DNA of 64,000 nucleotides from Corallococcus soli (GCF_014930455.1 NZ_JAAIYO010000001.1:1550001-1614000), one strand, 5' to 3'. Shown: positions 41,870-50,665, counted from the first letter of the stretch. The notes: generated by a model from the letters alone, not told the origin. Numbers and translations are program-made.

Positions 41870-43525
41870 CTACACGCGGCTGGCGGCGTCGCGGCCCGCG
41901 GCGCGGCCGGAGAAGATGCAGCCGCCGAGGAACGTCCCCTCCAGCGCGCGGTAGCCGTGGACGCCACCGCCTCCGAAGCCGGCCACCTCGCCCGCCGCGT
42001 AGAGCCCGGGAATCGTCTCCCCCTGGGCGTTGAAGACGCGGCCCGCGAGGTCGGTCTCGAAGCCTCCCAGCGTCTTGCGCGTGAGGATGTTCAGCTTCAC
42101 GCCGATGAGCGGCCCGGACTTGGGGTCGAGGATGGGGTGCAGCTTCGCGGTGCGCACCAGCTGGTCGCCCCGGTAGTTGCGCGCCTGGCGGATGGCGGCG
42201 ATCTGCAGGTCCTTGCCGAAGGGGTTGGCCAGCTGGCCGTCGCGGGCCAGCACCTCGCGCTCCACGGTGGCGAAGTCCAGCAGCGGCTTCTCCGTCTTCG
42301 CGTTCATGCCCGCGACCAGCTCGCGCAGGTTCCCGGCGATGACGAAGTCCTCGCCCTTCTCCTTGAAGGCCTCCACCGGGCCCATGGCCTTCTTGCCCAC
42401 GGCGCGGTTGAGCACGCCCAGCCAGTCCTTGCCCGTGAGGTCCGGGTTCTGCTCCGACCCGGACAGCGCGAACTCCTTCTTGATGATCTGCTGATTCAGC
42501 AGGAACCAGGTGTGCTCATGGCCCGTCTTCAAGATGTATTCCAGCGTGCCCAGCGTGTCGAAGCCGGGGAACAGCGGCGGCGGCAGGCGCTTGCCGGTGG
42601 CGTCCAGCCACAGCGAGCTGGGGCCGGGCAGGATGCGGATGCCGTGGCGGGGCCAGATGGGGTTCCAGTTCCGCAGGCCCTCGGTGTAGTGCCACATGCG
42701 GTCGCGGTTGATGAGGCGCGCGCCCGCTGCCTCCGTGATGGCGATCATCCGTCCGTCCACGTGGTCGGGGACGCCCTGCACCATGAACTTCGGCGCGGGG
42801 CCCATCCGCTGCGGCCAGCTCTTGCGGACCAGCTCGTGGTTGCCGCCGATGCCGCCGGACGTGACGATGACCGCCTGCGCGCGCAGCTCGAAGTCGCCTT
42901 CCGTCTTGCGGGAGCTGCTGACGCCGCGGGGGACGTCGGTGGCCTCCAGCTTCATGCCGCGAACACCGACGACGGCGCCCGCGGTGACGAGCAGCTCGTC
43001 CACGCGGTGGCGGAACAGGAACGTGAGCTTGCCCGCGTCCCGCGCCGCCTGCGCCCGGCGGATGAAGGGCGCGAGCACCCCGGGGCCCGTGCCCCAGGTG
43101 ACGTGGAAGCGGGGCACGGAGTTGCCGTGGCCCACGCCGCCGTAGCCGCCGCGCTCGGCCCAGCCCACGACGGGGAACCAGGTCATGCCCTGCTGGTGCA
43201 GCCAGGAGCGCATCTCGCCCGCGGCGAAGCCGACGAAGGCCTCCGCCCACTTGCGCGGCCAGTGGTCCTCCTCGCGGTCGAAGCCCGCGGTGCCCATCCA
43301 GTCCTCCAGCGCGAGCGTGTGCGAGTCCTTGATGCCCATGCGCCGCTGCTCGGGCGAGTCCACCAGGAACAGGCCGCCAAAGGACCAGAACGCCTGCCCG
43401 CCCAGGTTCTGCTCACCCTCCTGGTCCACGACGGCGACGCGCTTGCCGGCATCCGCCAGTTCGGTCGCGGCGACGAGGCCCGCCAGCCCTCCGCCCACGA
43501 CGATGACGTCCACTTCCTGTCCCAT
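41870..43525 (-). CDS. FAD-binding dehydrogenase, 3-ketosteroid-dehydrogenase/fumarate-reductase-like
   Basis: The ATG at 43525, with GGAGG upstream, gives 551 residues. The Rossmann FAD site is at the very N-terminus (DVIVVGGGLAGLVAATELADAGKRVAVVD). Further FAD contacts are VIVTSGGIGGNHEL and the C-terminal GLYAAGEVAGFGGGGVHGYRALEGTFLGG. The FAD_binding_2 family includes KsdD and fumarate reductase flavoproteins. This subgroup is annotated simply as FAD-binding dehydrogenase, and the substrate is unknown. No Tat signal. It is divergent from the methyltransferase gene over 200 bp, in which I see no gene. Confidence 0.9.
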   Translation of the reverse strand: MGQEVDVIVVGGGLAGLVAATELADAGKRVAVVDQEGEQNLGGQAFWSFGGLFLVDSPEQRRMGIKDSHTLALEDWMGTAGFDREEDHWPRKWAEAFVGFAAGEMRSWLHQQGMTWFPVVGWAERGGYGGVGHGNSVPRFHVTWGTGPGVLAPFIRRAQAARDAGKLTFLFRHRVDELLVTAGAVVGVRGMKLEATDVPRGVSSSRKTEGDFELRAQAVIVTSGGIGGNHELVRKSWPQRMGPAPKFMVQGVPDHVDGRMIAITEAAGARLINRDRMWHYTEGLRNWNPIWPRHGIRILPGPSSLWLDATGKRLPPPLFPGFDTLGTLEYILKTGHEHTWFLLNQQIIKKEFALSGSEQNPDLTGKDWLGVLNRAVGKKAMGPVEAFKEKGEDFVIAGNLRELVAGMNAKTEKPLLDFATVEREVLARDGQLANPFGKDLQIAAIRQARNYRGDQLVRTAKLHPILDPKSGPLIGVKLNILTRKTLGGFETDLAGRVFNAQGETIPGLYAAGEVAGFGGGGVHGYRALEGTFLGGCIFSGRAAGRDAASRV

Positions 43526-43725
43526 GCGGTTGCCTCCTGGTGACGTTGCGCGCGCGGATGATAGGCGAAGCTTCCGCTCCCGGGGGTTGAGAGTCTTTTG
43601 GGCAGGTGGCGTGGCCATGTCACGCGGGTGGATGGCCTGTTGGGAGAGCCCCGGCAGGTCCCGCTGCTCGCCCACCTCCGGCGGGCCCGCTTCACGGATC
43701 TCCGACTCTGTGCGAGCGTCCCAGG

Positions 43726-44436
43726 ATGGACTCGAATGCGACGCGCAAGGGCGACACGGGGCCCCTGGGCCACGACGCCGCCGCCTACGCCCAACGCGAG
43801 GAGGGCCTGTCCCCGGAGACGCTCCGGGACGCGGCCTGGAGCGTGGCGGGGCGGCGGGCCTCGGGTGTGGTGCTCGACGTGGGGTCGGGGCGCGGGGGGT
43901 GGATCCGCCGGCTGCAGGGCAACCCCGCCATCGAGCGCATCCTCAGCACGGACATCCACGACGCGGGCGCGAGCCGCCTGCCCGGCGTGGAGTTCCACGC
44001 GCGCGACGTGTCGCGGGACGCGCTGCCCTGGGCGGACGCGTCGGTGGACTGGGTGTTCGCCATCGAGGTGCTGGAGCACCTGGCCAATCCGCGCCACTTC
44101 GTGAAGGGAGCCTTCCGGGTGCTGCGCCCGGGAGGACACCTCTTCATCACCACGCCCAACAACGACAGCCTGACCGCACGCCTGTCCTTCCTGGTCCGGG
44201 GGTACTTCCCCGCGTTCTGCGACCAGGACTACCGCGACTCCGGGCACATCACCCCCATCACCGAACTGGACGCCCGGCGCATGGCCGCCGAAGCGGGCTT
44301 CCAGTCCATCGACTTCGACTACCCCCTGCCCGGGCGCATCCCCCGCAGCAGCATCCACTGGCAACGGCTCCTGCCCGGACTGCGCGGCAGGTGGTGGAGC
44401 GATGGGTTGTTCGCGCTGCTGACCCGGCCCGCCTGA
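43726..44436 (+). CDS. class I SAM-dependent methyltransferase
   Basis: A 236-residue protein. The SAM-binding glycine loop is VVLDVGSGRGGWIRRL. The acidic end of strand 2 is STDIHDAGA, and the motif FAIEVLEHLANPRHFVKGAFRVLRPGG is the Methyltransf_11 type with the 'LEHL' pattern. HITPITELDARRMAAEAGF follows in the C-terminal part. Such proteins often methylate quinones, sugars or lipids; no specific target is apparent. The ATG at 43726 is 120 bases inside the longest open frame but is the first that fits the domain. Confidence 0.88.
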   Translation: MDSNATRKGDTGPLGHDAAAYAQREEGLSPETLRDAAWSVAGRRASGVVLDVGSGRGGWIRRLQGNPAIERILSTDIHDAGASRLPGVEFHARDVSRDALPWADASVDWVFAIEVLEHLANPRHFVKGAFRVLRPGGHLFITTPNNDSLTARLSFLVRGYFPAFCDQDYRDSGHITPITELDARRMAAEAGFQSIDFDYPLPGRIPRSSIHWQRLLPGLRGRWWSDGLFALLTRPA

Positions 44437-44519
44437 AGCAAGAACAGGACTGGTCGCCCGTTCAGGCGCCGTGGTAGCCCTGCCGTGCGCCCGCGGGCGC
44501 GTGACCTTGGGGAGTGCGG

Positions 44520-45086
44520 ATGCCACACCGTTGCGCCTGGGCTGAGGGTGACCCGCTGTATCAGGCCTACCATGACGAGGAATGGGGCGTGCCGGAGCGC
44601 GACAGCCGCGCGCTCTGGGAGTTGCTGATGCTGGAGGGGTTCCAGGCCGGGCTCGCGTGGATCACCATCCTGCGCAAGCGCGAGGCCTTCCGCAGGGCCT
44701 TCAAGGGCTTCGAGCCGAAGGTCGTGGCGCGGTTCACCGACAAGGACGTCACGCGGCTGATGGGCGACGCCGGCATCGTGCGGGCCCGCGCGAAGATTGA
44801 GGCGACCATCGGCAACGCCCGCGCGTACCTGGACATGGCGGACGCCGGCGAGGACTTCTCCACGTTCGTCTGGACCCTGGCGGGCGGCAAGCCCCTGCGC
44901 AACACCTGGACGGGGAGGGGCGACGTGCCGGCGAAGACCGCGCTGTCGGAAGCGTTCTCCAAGGCCTTCAAGCAGCGCGGCTTCAAGTTCGTGGGGCCGG
45001 TCATCGTCTACGCCTGGATGCAGGCGACGGGCATCGTTGACGATCATGTCGTGGACTGCTTCCGTCATGGCCTCCGACACCGCTGA
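44520..45086 (+). CDS. tag: DNA-3-methyladenine glycosylase I
   Basis: The ATG at 44520, with GGGGAG (44508-44513), gives ~188 residues, the normal length. It begins MPHRCAWAEGDPLYQAYHDEEWGVP, the TagI signature with the zinc-ligand Cys near the N-terminus (quoted in part: 'YQAYHDEEWGVPERD'). The catalytic region is LWELLMLEGFQAGLAWITIL. The C-terminal HVVDCFRH supplies the remaining zinc ligands. It removes 3-methyladenine from alkylated DNA, releasing the base and starting base-excision repair. The next gene starts 37 bp downstream. Confidence 0.94.
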   Translation: MPHRCAWAEGDPLYQAYHDEEWGVPERDSRALWELLMLEGFQAGLAWITILRKREAFRRAFKGFEPKVVARFTDKDVTRLMGDAGIVRARAKIEATIGNARAYLDMADAGEDFSTFVWTLAGGKPLRNTWTGRGDVPAKTALSEAFSKAFKQRGFKFVGPVIVYAWMQATGIVDDHVVDCFRHGLRHR

Positions 45087-45123
45087 GACTTGGAACCCCG
45101 CCGCACCCCTTGGGAGACACGCA

Positions 45124-45510
45124 ATGCGCATCACCATGACCAGTGTGATGGTCGACGACCAGGCGAAGGCCCTGAAGTTCTACACGGAGGTCCTGGGCTT
45201 CGTGCTGAAGGTGGACGTCCCCGTGGGGGACACGTACCGCTGGCTGACCGTCGTCTCGCCCGACGCGCAGACAGGCACGGAGCTGTTGCTGGAGCCCATG
45301 GGCTTCGCTCCCGCCCGCGTCTACCAGAAGGCGCTGTACGACGCGGGCATCCCCCTGACGGCGTTCGGCGTGGATGACTGCCAGGCCGAATATGAGCGCC
45401 TGCTGAAGCTGGGCGTGGTGTTCCGCAGCAAGCCCACGCCCATGGGGCCCGTCACCATCGCCGTGTTCGAGGACACCTGCGGCAACCTCATCCAGATGGT
45501 CCAGGTCTGA
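45124..45510 (+). CDS. VOC-family (glyoxalase/bleomycin-resistance fold) protein
   Basis: A 128-residue protein of two beta-alpha-beta-beta-beta modules: MTSVMVDDQAKALKFYTEVLGFVL and then LTAFGVDDCQAEYERLLKLGVVF, ending FEDTCGNLIQMVQV, where the terminal Glu/Asp and Asn residues often ligate metal. Members act as small-molecule isomerases, dioxygenases or binding proteins. GGGAGA precedes the ATG. It follows tag closely and may be in the same transcript. Confidence 0.92.
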   Translation: MRITMTSVMVDDQAKALKFYTEVLGFVLKVDVPVGDTYRWLTVVSPDAQTGTELLLEPMGFAPARVYQKALYDAGIPLTAFGVDDCQAEYERLLKLGVVFRSKPTPMGPVTIAVFEDTCGNLIQMVQV

Positions 45511-45551
45511 CCACTCCGCGTCGGTCAGGTGGCCCCCTGGGTTGAGCAGGC

Positions 45552-45576
45552 GCTGGGATTACGAATAAGACCCAGC
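45552..45576 (+). terminator. intrinsic terminator after VOC gene
   Basis: GCTGGG (45552-45557) pairs with CCCAGC (45571-45576), followed by TTTCCTGTTT. The T-rich tail is unusual in this genome and makes it a fair intrinsic terminator. It lies 28 bp upstream of the next start. Confidence 0.6.
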
Positions 45577-45603
45577 TTTCCTGTTTGAGTGGGGGAACTG
45601 ACG

Positions 45604-47160
45604 ATGCGGATTCAACCGAAGCTACCGCCACCGGAGCCTCGCAAGGCGCTCGCGCCTGCGGGGACGGCTTCCAGCCGGCCGGCGGGCAATGCCGCCACCA
45701 CGACGACGGCGTCCGGCGCCACCGCGCGCCGGGCGGGGTTCTCCGAACAGAGCGCGTTCGTTGGCAAGGCGCCGGATCCGACGTCGGCGTTCAAGCGTCA
45801 GTTCGGGGCGCTGGCGTCGGACAAGCAGCAGTTCCACGACACGCTGCGCACCGTGTACGGCGAGGGCTACGACGCCGCCCGGGCCGAACAGTTCCGGCAG
45901 CAGGCCCAGCAGGGCGACTTCGGCTGGCTGCCCCAGGTGAAGACCGTGTCCGCGGAGACGCTCCAGGGGGCCCACGGCGCCTATGACGCCGAATCCGGGA
46001 CGGTGCTGCTCAACGAGTCCCTGGATCCGTCCACGGCGGCCTCCACCTTCGTGGAGGAGGCGGGCCACCACCTGGACACGAAGCTCAACACCCAGGACAC
46101 GGTGGGCGACGAGGGCGAGCTGTTCCGCCGCGTCCTGTCCGGCGAGAAGTTGTCCACCCAGCAGGTGGCGGACATCCGCGCGGAGAACGACAAGGGCCTC
46201 ATCCACGTCGACGGCAAGGCCACCTCGGTCGAGTTCCGGAACCCGTTCGGGTTCCTCAAGAAGGGCGCGAAGGCCGTGGGCGGGGCCATCGCAGACGGGG
46301 TGAAGGCCGTGGGCGGAGCCATCGCCGACGGCGCGAAGGCCGTGGGCGGGGCCATTGTTGACGGCGCGAAGGCCGTGGGCAGCGCGGCGGAGGTGGTGGG
46401 CGGCGCGTTGAAGAAGGTGGGCGTGCGCGCGCTCGACGGCGCTCGCAGCCTCGCGACGGGCCTCATCAGCACCACGAAGAACTCGGTGCGCAACATCGGG
46501 GAAGGCCTTGGCACCTTCTTCGGAGGCATTGGAAAGCTCGTTCAAGGCAAGTTCGGCGACGGCCTCAAGCAGATGGGGCTGGGGTTGGTGAAGACCTTCG
46601 TGCAGACGCCCACCGACGCCCTGTTGATGGGGGGAGGCCGGGCGCTCAGCGCCATCCAGACCCTGATTGGCGTGGAGCCGCCGGGGCGCAAGCTCAGCGC
46701 GGGTGAGATCCACACCCTGCGCGAGGTGTACGGGGACTCCATCGACTATTCCGCCATGCGCATCAAGGAGGGCAACGCGGGGCTGTTCAGCCTCTCCGAC
46801 CGCGCCTTCACCCACGGGGACACCATCTACATCCCGCCCGAAAACATGCCGATGACGGACGAGCTGCTCGTCCACGAGTCGGCGCACGTCTGGCAGCACC
46901 AGAACGGCGGCACGGACTACATGAGCGAAGCGCTGTGGGCCCAGGAGTTCGGGCACGCGTACGACTTCGAGAGGGCCCTGGACGAGGGCAAGTCGTGGAG
47001 CGAGATGGACCCGGAGCAGCAGGGCGAGTTCCTGTCGCAGGCCCACCGCGCGGATTACTTCAAGAATCCCGGCGCCGGCTTCCACGTCAACGGCAAGGAC
47101 TACACGGCCCAGCTTGAGGCCGCGCTCGCGCAGGTGCGTGCTGGCGAGGGAGCCCCCTAG
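45604..47160 (+). CDS. large protein with two protease-like motifs (EEAGHHLD and DUF4157-like HESAH), possible effector
   Basis: The ATG at 45604 follows GGGGGAA; the product is 518 residues with no signal peptide. Residues ~110-170 carry TVSAETLQGAHGAYDAES and FVEEAGHHLDTKLNTQDT then VGDEGELF, a metalloprotease-like motif (EExxHxxD) seen in large secreted or toxin-like proteins. Residues ~220-262 are three and a half 11-residue repeats KAVGGAIADGA, glycine-rich and amphipathic, and may insert in membrane. Residues ~375-440 resemble DUF4157: LSAGEIHTLREVYGDSIDYS, then LLVHESAHVWQHQNGG with H424-E425-xx-H428. DUF4157 proteins are often cargo of contractile injection systems. Its substrate is unknown. 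A lipoprotein gene starts 3 bp downstream, so the two are coupled. Confidence 0.8.
   Translation: MRIQPKLPPPEPRKALAPAGTASSRPAGNAATTTTASGATARRAGFSEQSAFVGKAPDPTSAFKRQFGALASDKQQFHDTLRTVYGEGYDAARAEQFRQQAQQGDFGWLPQVKTVSAETLQGAHGAYDAESGTVLLNESLDPSTAASTFVEEAGHHLDTKLNTQDTVGDEGELFRRVLSGEKLSTQQVADIRAENDKGLIHVDGKATSVEFRNPFGFLKKGAKAVGGAIADGVKAVGGAIADGAKAVGGAIVDGAKAVGSAAEVVGGALKKVGVRALDGARSLATGLISTTKNSVRNIGEGLGTFFGGIGKLVQGKFGDGLKQMGLGLVKTFVQTPTDALLMGGGRALSAIQTLIGVEPPGRKLSAGEIHTLREVYGDSIDYSAMRIKEGNAGLFSLSDRAFTHGDTIYIPPENMPMTDELLVHESAHVWQHQNGGTDYMSEALWAQEFGHAYDFERALDEGKSWSEMDPEQQGEFLSQAHRADYFKNPGAGFHVNGKDYTAQLEAALAQVRAGEGAP
46267..46386 (+). repeat. 33-bp tandem repeat inside the two-protease gene
   Basis: Units at 46267-46299, 46300-46332, 46333-46365 and a partial fourth, differing at a few third positions. 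They encode KAVGGAIADGA-type 11-residue units. The unit length keeps the frame, so copy number can change without disrupting the gene. Confidence 0.85.
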
Positions 47161-47163
47161 TCC

Positions 47164-47574
47164 ATGAAGCCGACGCGCCTGTCCGCCCCGCTGCTGTGCG
47201 TGGGGTTGCTGCTGCTGCTGTCCGCCTGTCGCCCGGTCCTCCAGGTGACGCTGGCGGCCGGCACGCAGCAGCTCCCCGCCCCCCGCTTCGCGGTGGAGGA
47301 TCCCGAGCACGCGGAGCGCCCCCGCTACGACACCGTCCAGGTGTTGAGCCGGGAGGGGGAGCTGTTCTGGCGGATGCGCGCGGAGCCGTTCGGGGACAAC
47401 AACAGCGTGCGGGCGCTCACCTACGGGGAGGCGCCCACGGGCTTCATCTCCGTGGAGGGGCCCCGGTCACTCCAGCCCGGGGGGCGCTATGCGCTCTTCG
47501 TGGTGGGGAAGAACCGGGGCTCCCTGCACTTCGACGTGGACGCGGAGGGCCGCGTCACCGCGGTTCCTCCGTGA
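47164..47574 (+). CDS. small predicted lipoprotein
   Basis: A 136-residue protein with a clear lipoprotein signal: KPTRLSAPLLCVGLLLLLSAC, lipobox LSAC. The mature part is beta-rich (VQVLSREGELFWRMRAEPF; GGRYALFVVGKNRGSLHFDV) and looks like a small immunoglobulin-like sandwich. No family is recognised. Only 3 bp separate it from the two-protease gene, so it may be an immunity or anchoring partner, as inference. Confidence 0.8.
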   Translation: MKPTRLSAPLLCVGLLLLLSACRPVLQVTLAAGTQQLPAPRFAVEDPEHAERPRYDTVQVLSREGELFWRMRAEPFGDNNSVRALTYGEAPTGFISVEGPRSLQPGGRYALFVVGKNRGSLHFDVDAEGRVTAVPP

Positions 47575-47660
47575 CGGCCCGCGTGGGGCGCGGGATGCTC
47601 GCCTGAACCCGCGCCGGATGGAGGTCTTCCTCCCGGCGCGCTTCGGTGGAGGAGTTCCGC

Positions 47661-48725
47661 GTGGGTCGCGTCCCGACCATGGATGAATGGAAGGCCCGCC
47701 TCTCCGCGCGTGACGGCGTCGCGCGCGAGGAGGCCCAGGAGGCCCTGGGCGACCTGCTCTGCTCCGGGGACGAGGCGTCGCGGGAGGAGACCGCCCGGGC
47801 GCTGCTCCAGGAGCTGGGGCGTCCCGGGACGAAGGTCGCCGGGTCGGTGCTGTTCCTGTTGCAGCGCAGCTGGTGGCCTCCGCAGGCCTCCCTCGTCGCG
47901 GACGCACTCCAGGCGGTGATGGCGGTGTTGCCGGGGCTGGAGGCCGACGCGCCGGAGGTGGAGCACGCGGCGCTGGTGCTGACCAACGTGTGCCGCGTGG
48001 AGCCTTCCCGGCTCTCCTTCCTGGAGGGCGCGTTCACGCACCCGCGGGCTTCGGTCCGGAGCGCCGCGGCGCGCGTGGTGGGACGGGTGGGGCATGCCGC
48101 GCTGCCGTGGATGGCCCGGCTGCTCGCGCTGCTGGACGACGAGGAGTCGGTGGCCATCGCGGCGCTGGAGTCGCTGGGGTCGCTGGCCCCGCTGGCGCCG
48201 GAGCTCGCGGCGCCCCGGCTGCTGGAGCAGGTGCGCAAGACGGACGGGGCCCGCCTCTACCTGGTCCTGGTGTCCCTGCGCAGCCTGGTGGAGGAGCGGC
48301 GCCAGGCTGGACAGGCGCCGCTCGCGCTGGCGGACCTGGAGCCCGCGCTGCTGAGCACGCTGGAGGAGCCGGAGCCCCCCATCCGCATGGAGGCGGTGTG
48401 CCTGCTGGGGCTGACAGGGCCCCGGTCGCCGGACGCGCTCGCGGCCCTGCGGGAGCAGCTGAAGGATGAGAGTCCCTCCGTGGCGGCCTGTGCCGCCGTG
48501 GCGCTGCTGCGGCTGGGAGCGCCGCCGGCGGAGGCCCTCTTCCTGCTGAAGGGGCAGCTCGGCCCGGCGGCGGCGCCCGATGTCCAGGGCGCCGCCCTAT
48601 CCGCGTTGGGGGAGGTCGACGCCCCCACGCTCTTCCGCGCGAAGGGGATGCTGGAGTCGGTGGTCCGCGACACGACGGGACCAACCCGTGAGGCCCTGCG
48701 CGAGCTGCTGGCCCAGCTGGACTGA
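47661..48725 (+). CDS. HEAT-repeat protein, paralogue of 49537-50604
   Basis: GTG at 47661, with GGAGGAG (47648-47654), gives 354 residues beginning in register with its paralogue (VPTMDEWKARLS vs RPVDEWVSRLS). At least seven HEAT-like helical pairs follow, such as HPRASVRSAAARVVGRVGHAALP, DDEESVAIAALESLGSLAPLAP and DESPSVAACAAVALLRLGAPP. A scaffold for protein-protein contacts is likely. No signal or membrane segment. It is followed by a terminator hairpin and the convergent LysM gene. Confidence 0.85.
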   Translation: MGRVPTMDEWKARLSARDGVAREEAQEALGDLLCSGDEASREETARALLQELGRPGTKVAGSVLFLLQRSWWPPQASLVADALQAVMAVLPGLEADAPEVEHAALVLTNVCRVEPSRLSFLEGAFTHPRASVRSAAARVVGRVGHAALPWMARLLALLDDEESVAIAALESLGSLAPLAPELAAPRLLEQVRKTDGARLYLVLVSLRSLVEERRQAGQAPLALADLEPALLSTLEEPEPPIRMEAVCLLGLTGPRSPDALAALREQLKDESPSVAACAAVALLRLGAPPAEALFLLKGQLGPAAAPDVQGAALSALGEVDAPTLFRAKGMLESVVRDTTGPTREALRELLAQLD

Positions 48726-48748
48726 GGTCGTGTCGCACCAAAGGCAAC

Positions 48749-48774
48749 GGCCCCGGAGATTGCTCTCCAGGGCC
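48749..48774. terminator. hairpin between convergent HEAT and LysM genes
   Basis: GGCCC-c-GGAGA (48749-48759), loop TTGC, TCTCC-a-GGGCC (48764-48774): a 10-bp stem with one symmetrical mismatch, 24 bp after the HEAT stop and 30 bp from the LysM gene's stop. It suits a bidirectional terminator. Confidence 0.65.
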
Positions 48775-48803
48775 GCCGGGGACTGCCTCATGTCTTCAGC
48801 GGC

Positions 48804-49433
48804 TCAGACGGGGATGAACACCCGCTGCGTCCCGTGCGTGCGGAGGCTCGCGACGTGGTCGCTGGCTTCCATGCCGTTGCCCAGCGTGACGGCGATGTGG
48901 CCGTGGGGGTTGCCCGGGCTGTTGTAGGCGTCGCTCACGACGATGGCGCCGGGGGGCAGCTGCTTGATCTGCTCGTCGGTGAGGCTCACCTCGCGGAAGC
49001 GCGAGTCCTTGGCCAGCACGTTCCCGTACATGTACGCCGAGGGCAGCGGGTTGACGTTCAGGCCCGCCGCCGCCAGGGAGCGGTTGACGCCCTTGGCGCA
49101 CCAGCCCCGGGTGTCCATCGACGACGCCATGGAGCGGGCCGCCGAGGCCAGCCGGCTGGCGTTCCCGCCGAACGAGCTGGGGATTTCACCCATGGGCGCA
49201 GCGCCGGACGGACCGAACGTCCCACCCGAGGAAGAGGCGCCGGAGGACCGACCGCCGCCGCTCGCGCCACCGGACTGGAAGCTGTCCCCCTTGCCCGGAA
49301 TCTTCAGGGAGTTGCCGGTGATGATGAGGTCGGGGTTCGAGATGCCGTTGGCCTTGGCCAGCGCGGACACCGAGGTGCCGAAACGGCCCGCCAGCGCCGA
49401 CAGCGTGTCGCCCCTCTGGATGCGGTAGCTCAT
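48804..49433 (-). CDS. LysM protein with CHAP/NlpC-like domain
   Basis: A 209-residue protein. LysM is at the N-terminus (SYRIQRGDTLSALAGRFGTS ... LIITGNSLKIPG), binding N-acetylglucosamine polymers. A Gly/Ser-rich linker (~48-80) follows. The C-terminal domain (~90-209) has MDTRGWCAKGVNRSLAAAG, with a Cys in a plausible CHAP/NlpC nucleophile position, and NPHGHIAVTLGNGMEASDHV, giving the His. No signal peptide, so export would need a specialised system or lysis. It may hydrolyse peptidoglycan peptides. It lies between the two HEAT paralogues, on the opposite strand. Confidence 0.82.
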   Translation of the reverse strand: MSYRIQRGDTLSALAGRFGTSVSALAKANGISNPDLIITGNSLKIPGKGDSFQSGGASGGGRSSGASSSGGTFGPSGAAPMGEIPSSFGGNASRLASAARSMASSMDTRGWCAKGVNRSLAAAGLNVNPLPSAYMYGNVLAKDSRFREVSLTDEQIKQLPPGAIVVSDAYNSPGNPHGHIAVTLGNGMEASDHVASLRTHGTQRVFIPV

Positions 49434-49536
49434 GATGATGGTTCTCGTTCTTGGAAATCGGGAGTCGTGGCGGGATTATCGTCCGAAGGCGTCACGGGTT
49501 GCTTCCTTCCCGAAAAACCTTCCCCAGGAGCACCGC

Positions 49537-50604
49537 ATGAACAGCAGCCGGCCCGTCGACGAATGGGTATCCCGACTCTCCCTCGCTGACGTGGAAGCCC
49601 GGGCGGAGGCCCTGGAGGCGGTCGGGGAGGCCCTCGGCTCCGAGGACGTGGTGATGCGGGAGCGGACCGCCCAGTTCCTGATCAAGGACCTGGCGCGGCC
49701 GGCCTCCACGGCCCCGGGGCTCATCCTGTCGCTGTTGCAGGCGGACTGGTGGCCTCCCCCCGCGCGTCTGGCCGCCAGCGCCGTCCAGGCCATCACGGAG
49801 GCCCTGACGCGGATGGAGGCCGCGGATCCGGCGGTGGGGGATGCGGCGCTGGTGCTGGGCAACCTGTGCCGGGTGGACCCGTCCCAGCTTCCGGCCCTGG
49901 CCAACGCCCTGGACCACGAACATCCCGCGGTCCGCCATGCCATGGCCCGCGCGGCGAGCCGGGTGTCCGACGAGAAGGGCGTGCTGCTGCCGAAGCTCAT
50001 CGCCCACCTGGATGATCCGGACGCACGGGTGTCCTTCGCGGCGTTGGAGGCGGTGGGGGCGCTCGCGTCTGTGGCGCCGGACATCACCGCCGCCGCGCTG
50101 CTCGCGCAGGCGCGGAAGACGGAAGGGATGCGCCGCTACGTGGCCCTGTCCTCGCTGCGCGCGCTGTTGGACCAGTGCCGCCAGAAGGACCTGCCCCTGC
50201 CCGCGCTGGGGGGGCTGGAGCCGCTGCTGCTCGGCATGCTGACGGACTCGAACTCCGCCGCCCGGGTGGAAGGCGTGTCCCTGCTGGGCCTGACGGGGCC
50301 GGTGTCGCCGGCGGGCCTCACCGCCCTGGGAGGCCTCCTCAAGGACGTGAACCCCTCCGTGGCCGCCAGCGCGGCCGTGGCCCTCCTGCGCCTGGGCGCC
50401 CCGCCCCAGGAGGCCCTCGCGCTGCTGGAGCGGCTGCTGCGCTCGGAGGACACCCCGGAGGTGCAGGGCGCCGCGCTGTCCGCGCTGGAGGCGGTGGAGC
50501 CCGCCCTCATCGTCAAGGCGAAGGAGATGTTGAAGAAGGTCGCCCACGACGCGAAGGGGCCGGTGAAGGCCGCCCTGGGCGAGCTGCTGTCGGAGCTGGG
50601 CTGA
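49537..50604 (+). CDS. HEAT-repeat protein, paralogue of 47661-48725
   Basis: The ATG at 49537, with AGGAG at 49526-49530, gives 355 residues, equal in length to the paralogue 0.8 kb away and colinear to the end (ending GPVKAALGELLSELG vs GPTREALRELLAQLD). Repeats include HPAVRHAMARAASRVSD, DPDARVSFAALEAVGALASVAP and VNPSVAASAAVALLRLGAPP. The protein is cytoplasmic and its binding partner is unknown. The pair arose by duplication and then diverged considerably, since many of the surface residues differ. Confidence 0.87.
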   Translation: MNSSRPVDEWVSRLSLADVEARAEALEAVGEALGSEDVVMRERTAQFLIKDLARPASTAPGLILSLLQADWWPPPARLAASAVQAITEALTRMEAADPAVGDAALVLGNLCRVDPSQLPALANALDHEHPAVRHAMARAASRVSDEKGVLLPKLIAHLDDPDARVSFAALEAVGALASVAPDITAAALLAQARKTEGMRRYVALSSLRALLDQCRQKDLPLPALGGLEPLLLGMLTDSNSAARVEGVSLLGLTGPVSPAGLTALGGLLKDVNPSVAASAAVALLRLGAPPQEALALLERLLRSEDTPEVQGAALSALEAVEPALIVKAKEMLKKVAHDAKGPVKAALGELLSELG

Positions 50605-50665
50605 GGGTCGCGGCCCGGACGCCGGAGCGGAGGGACAGGTCCCCATCCGCCCCGGCGCGAGGGGC

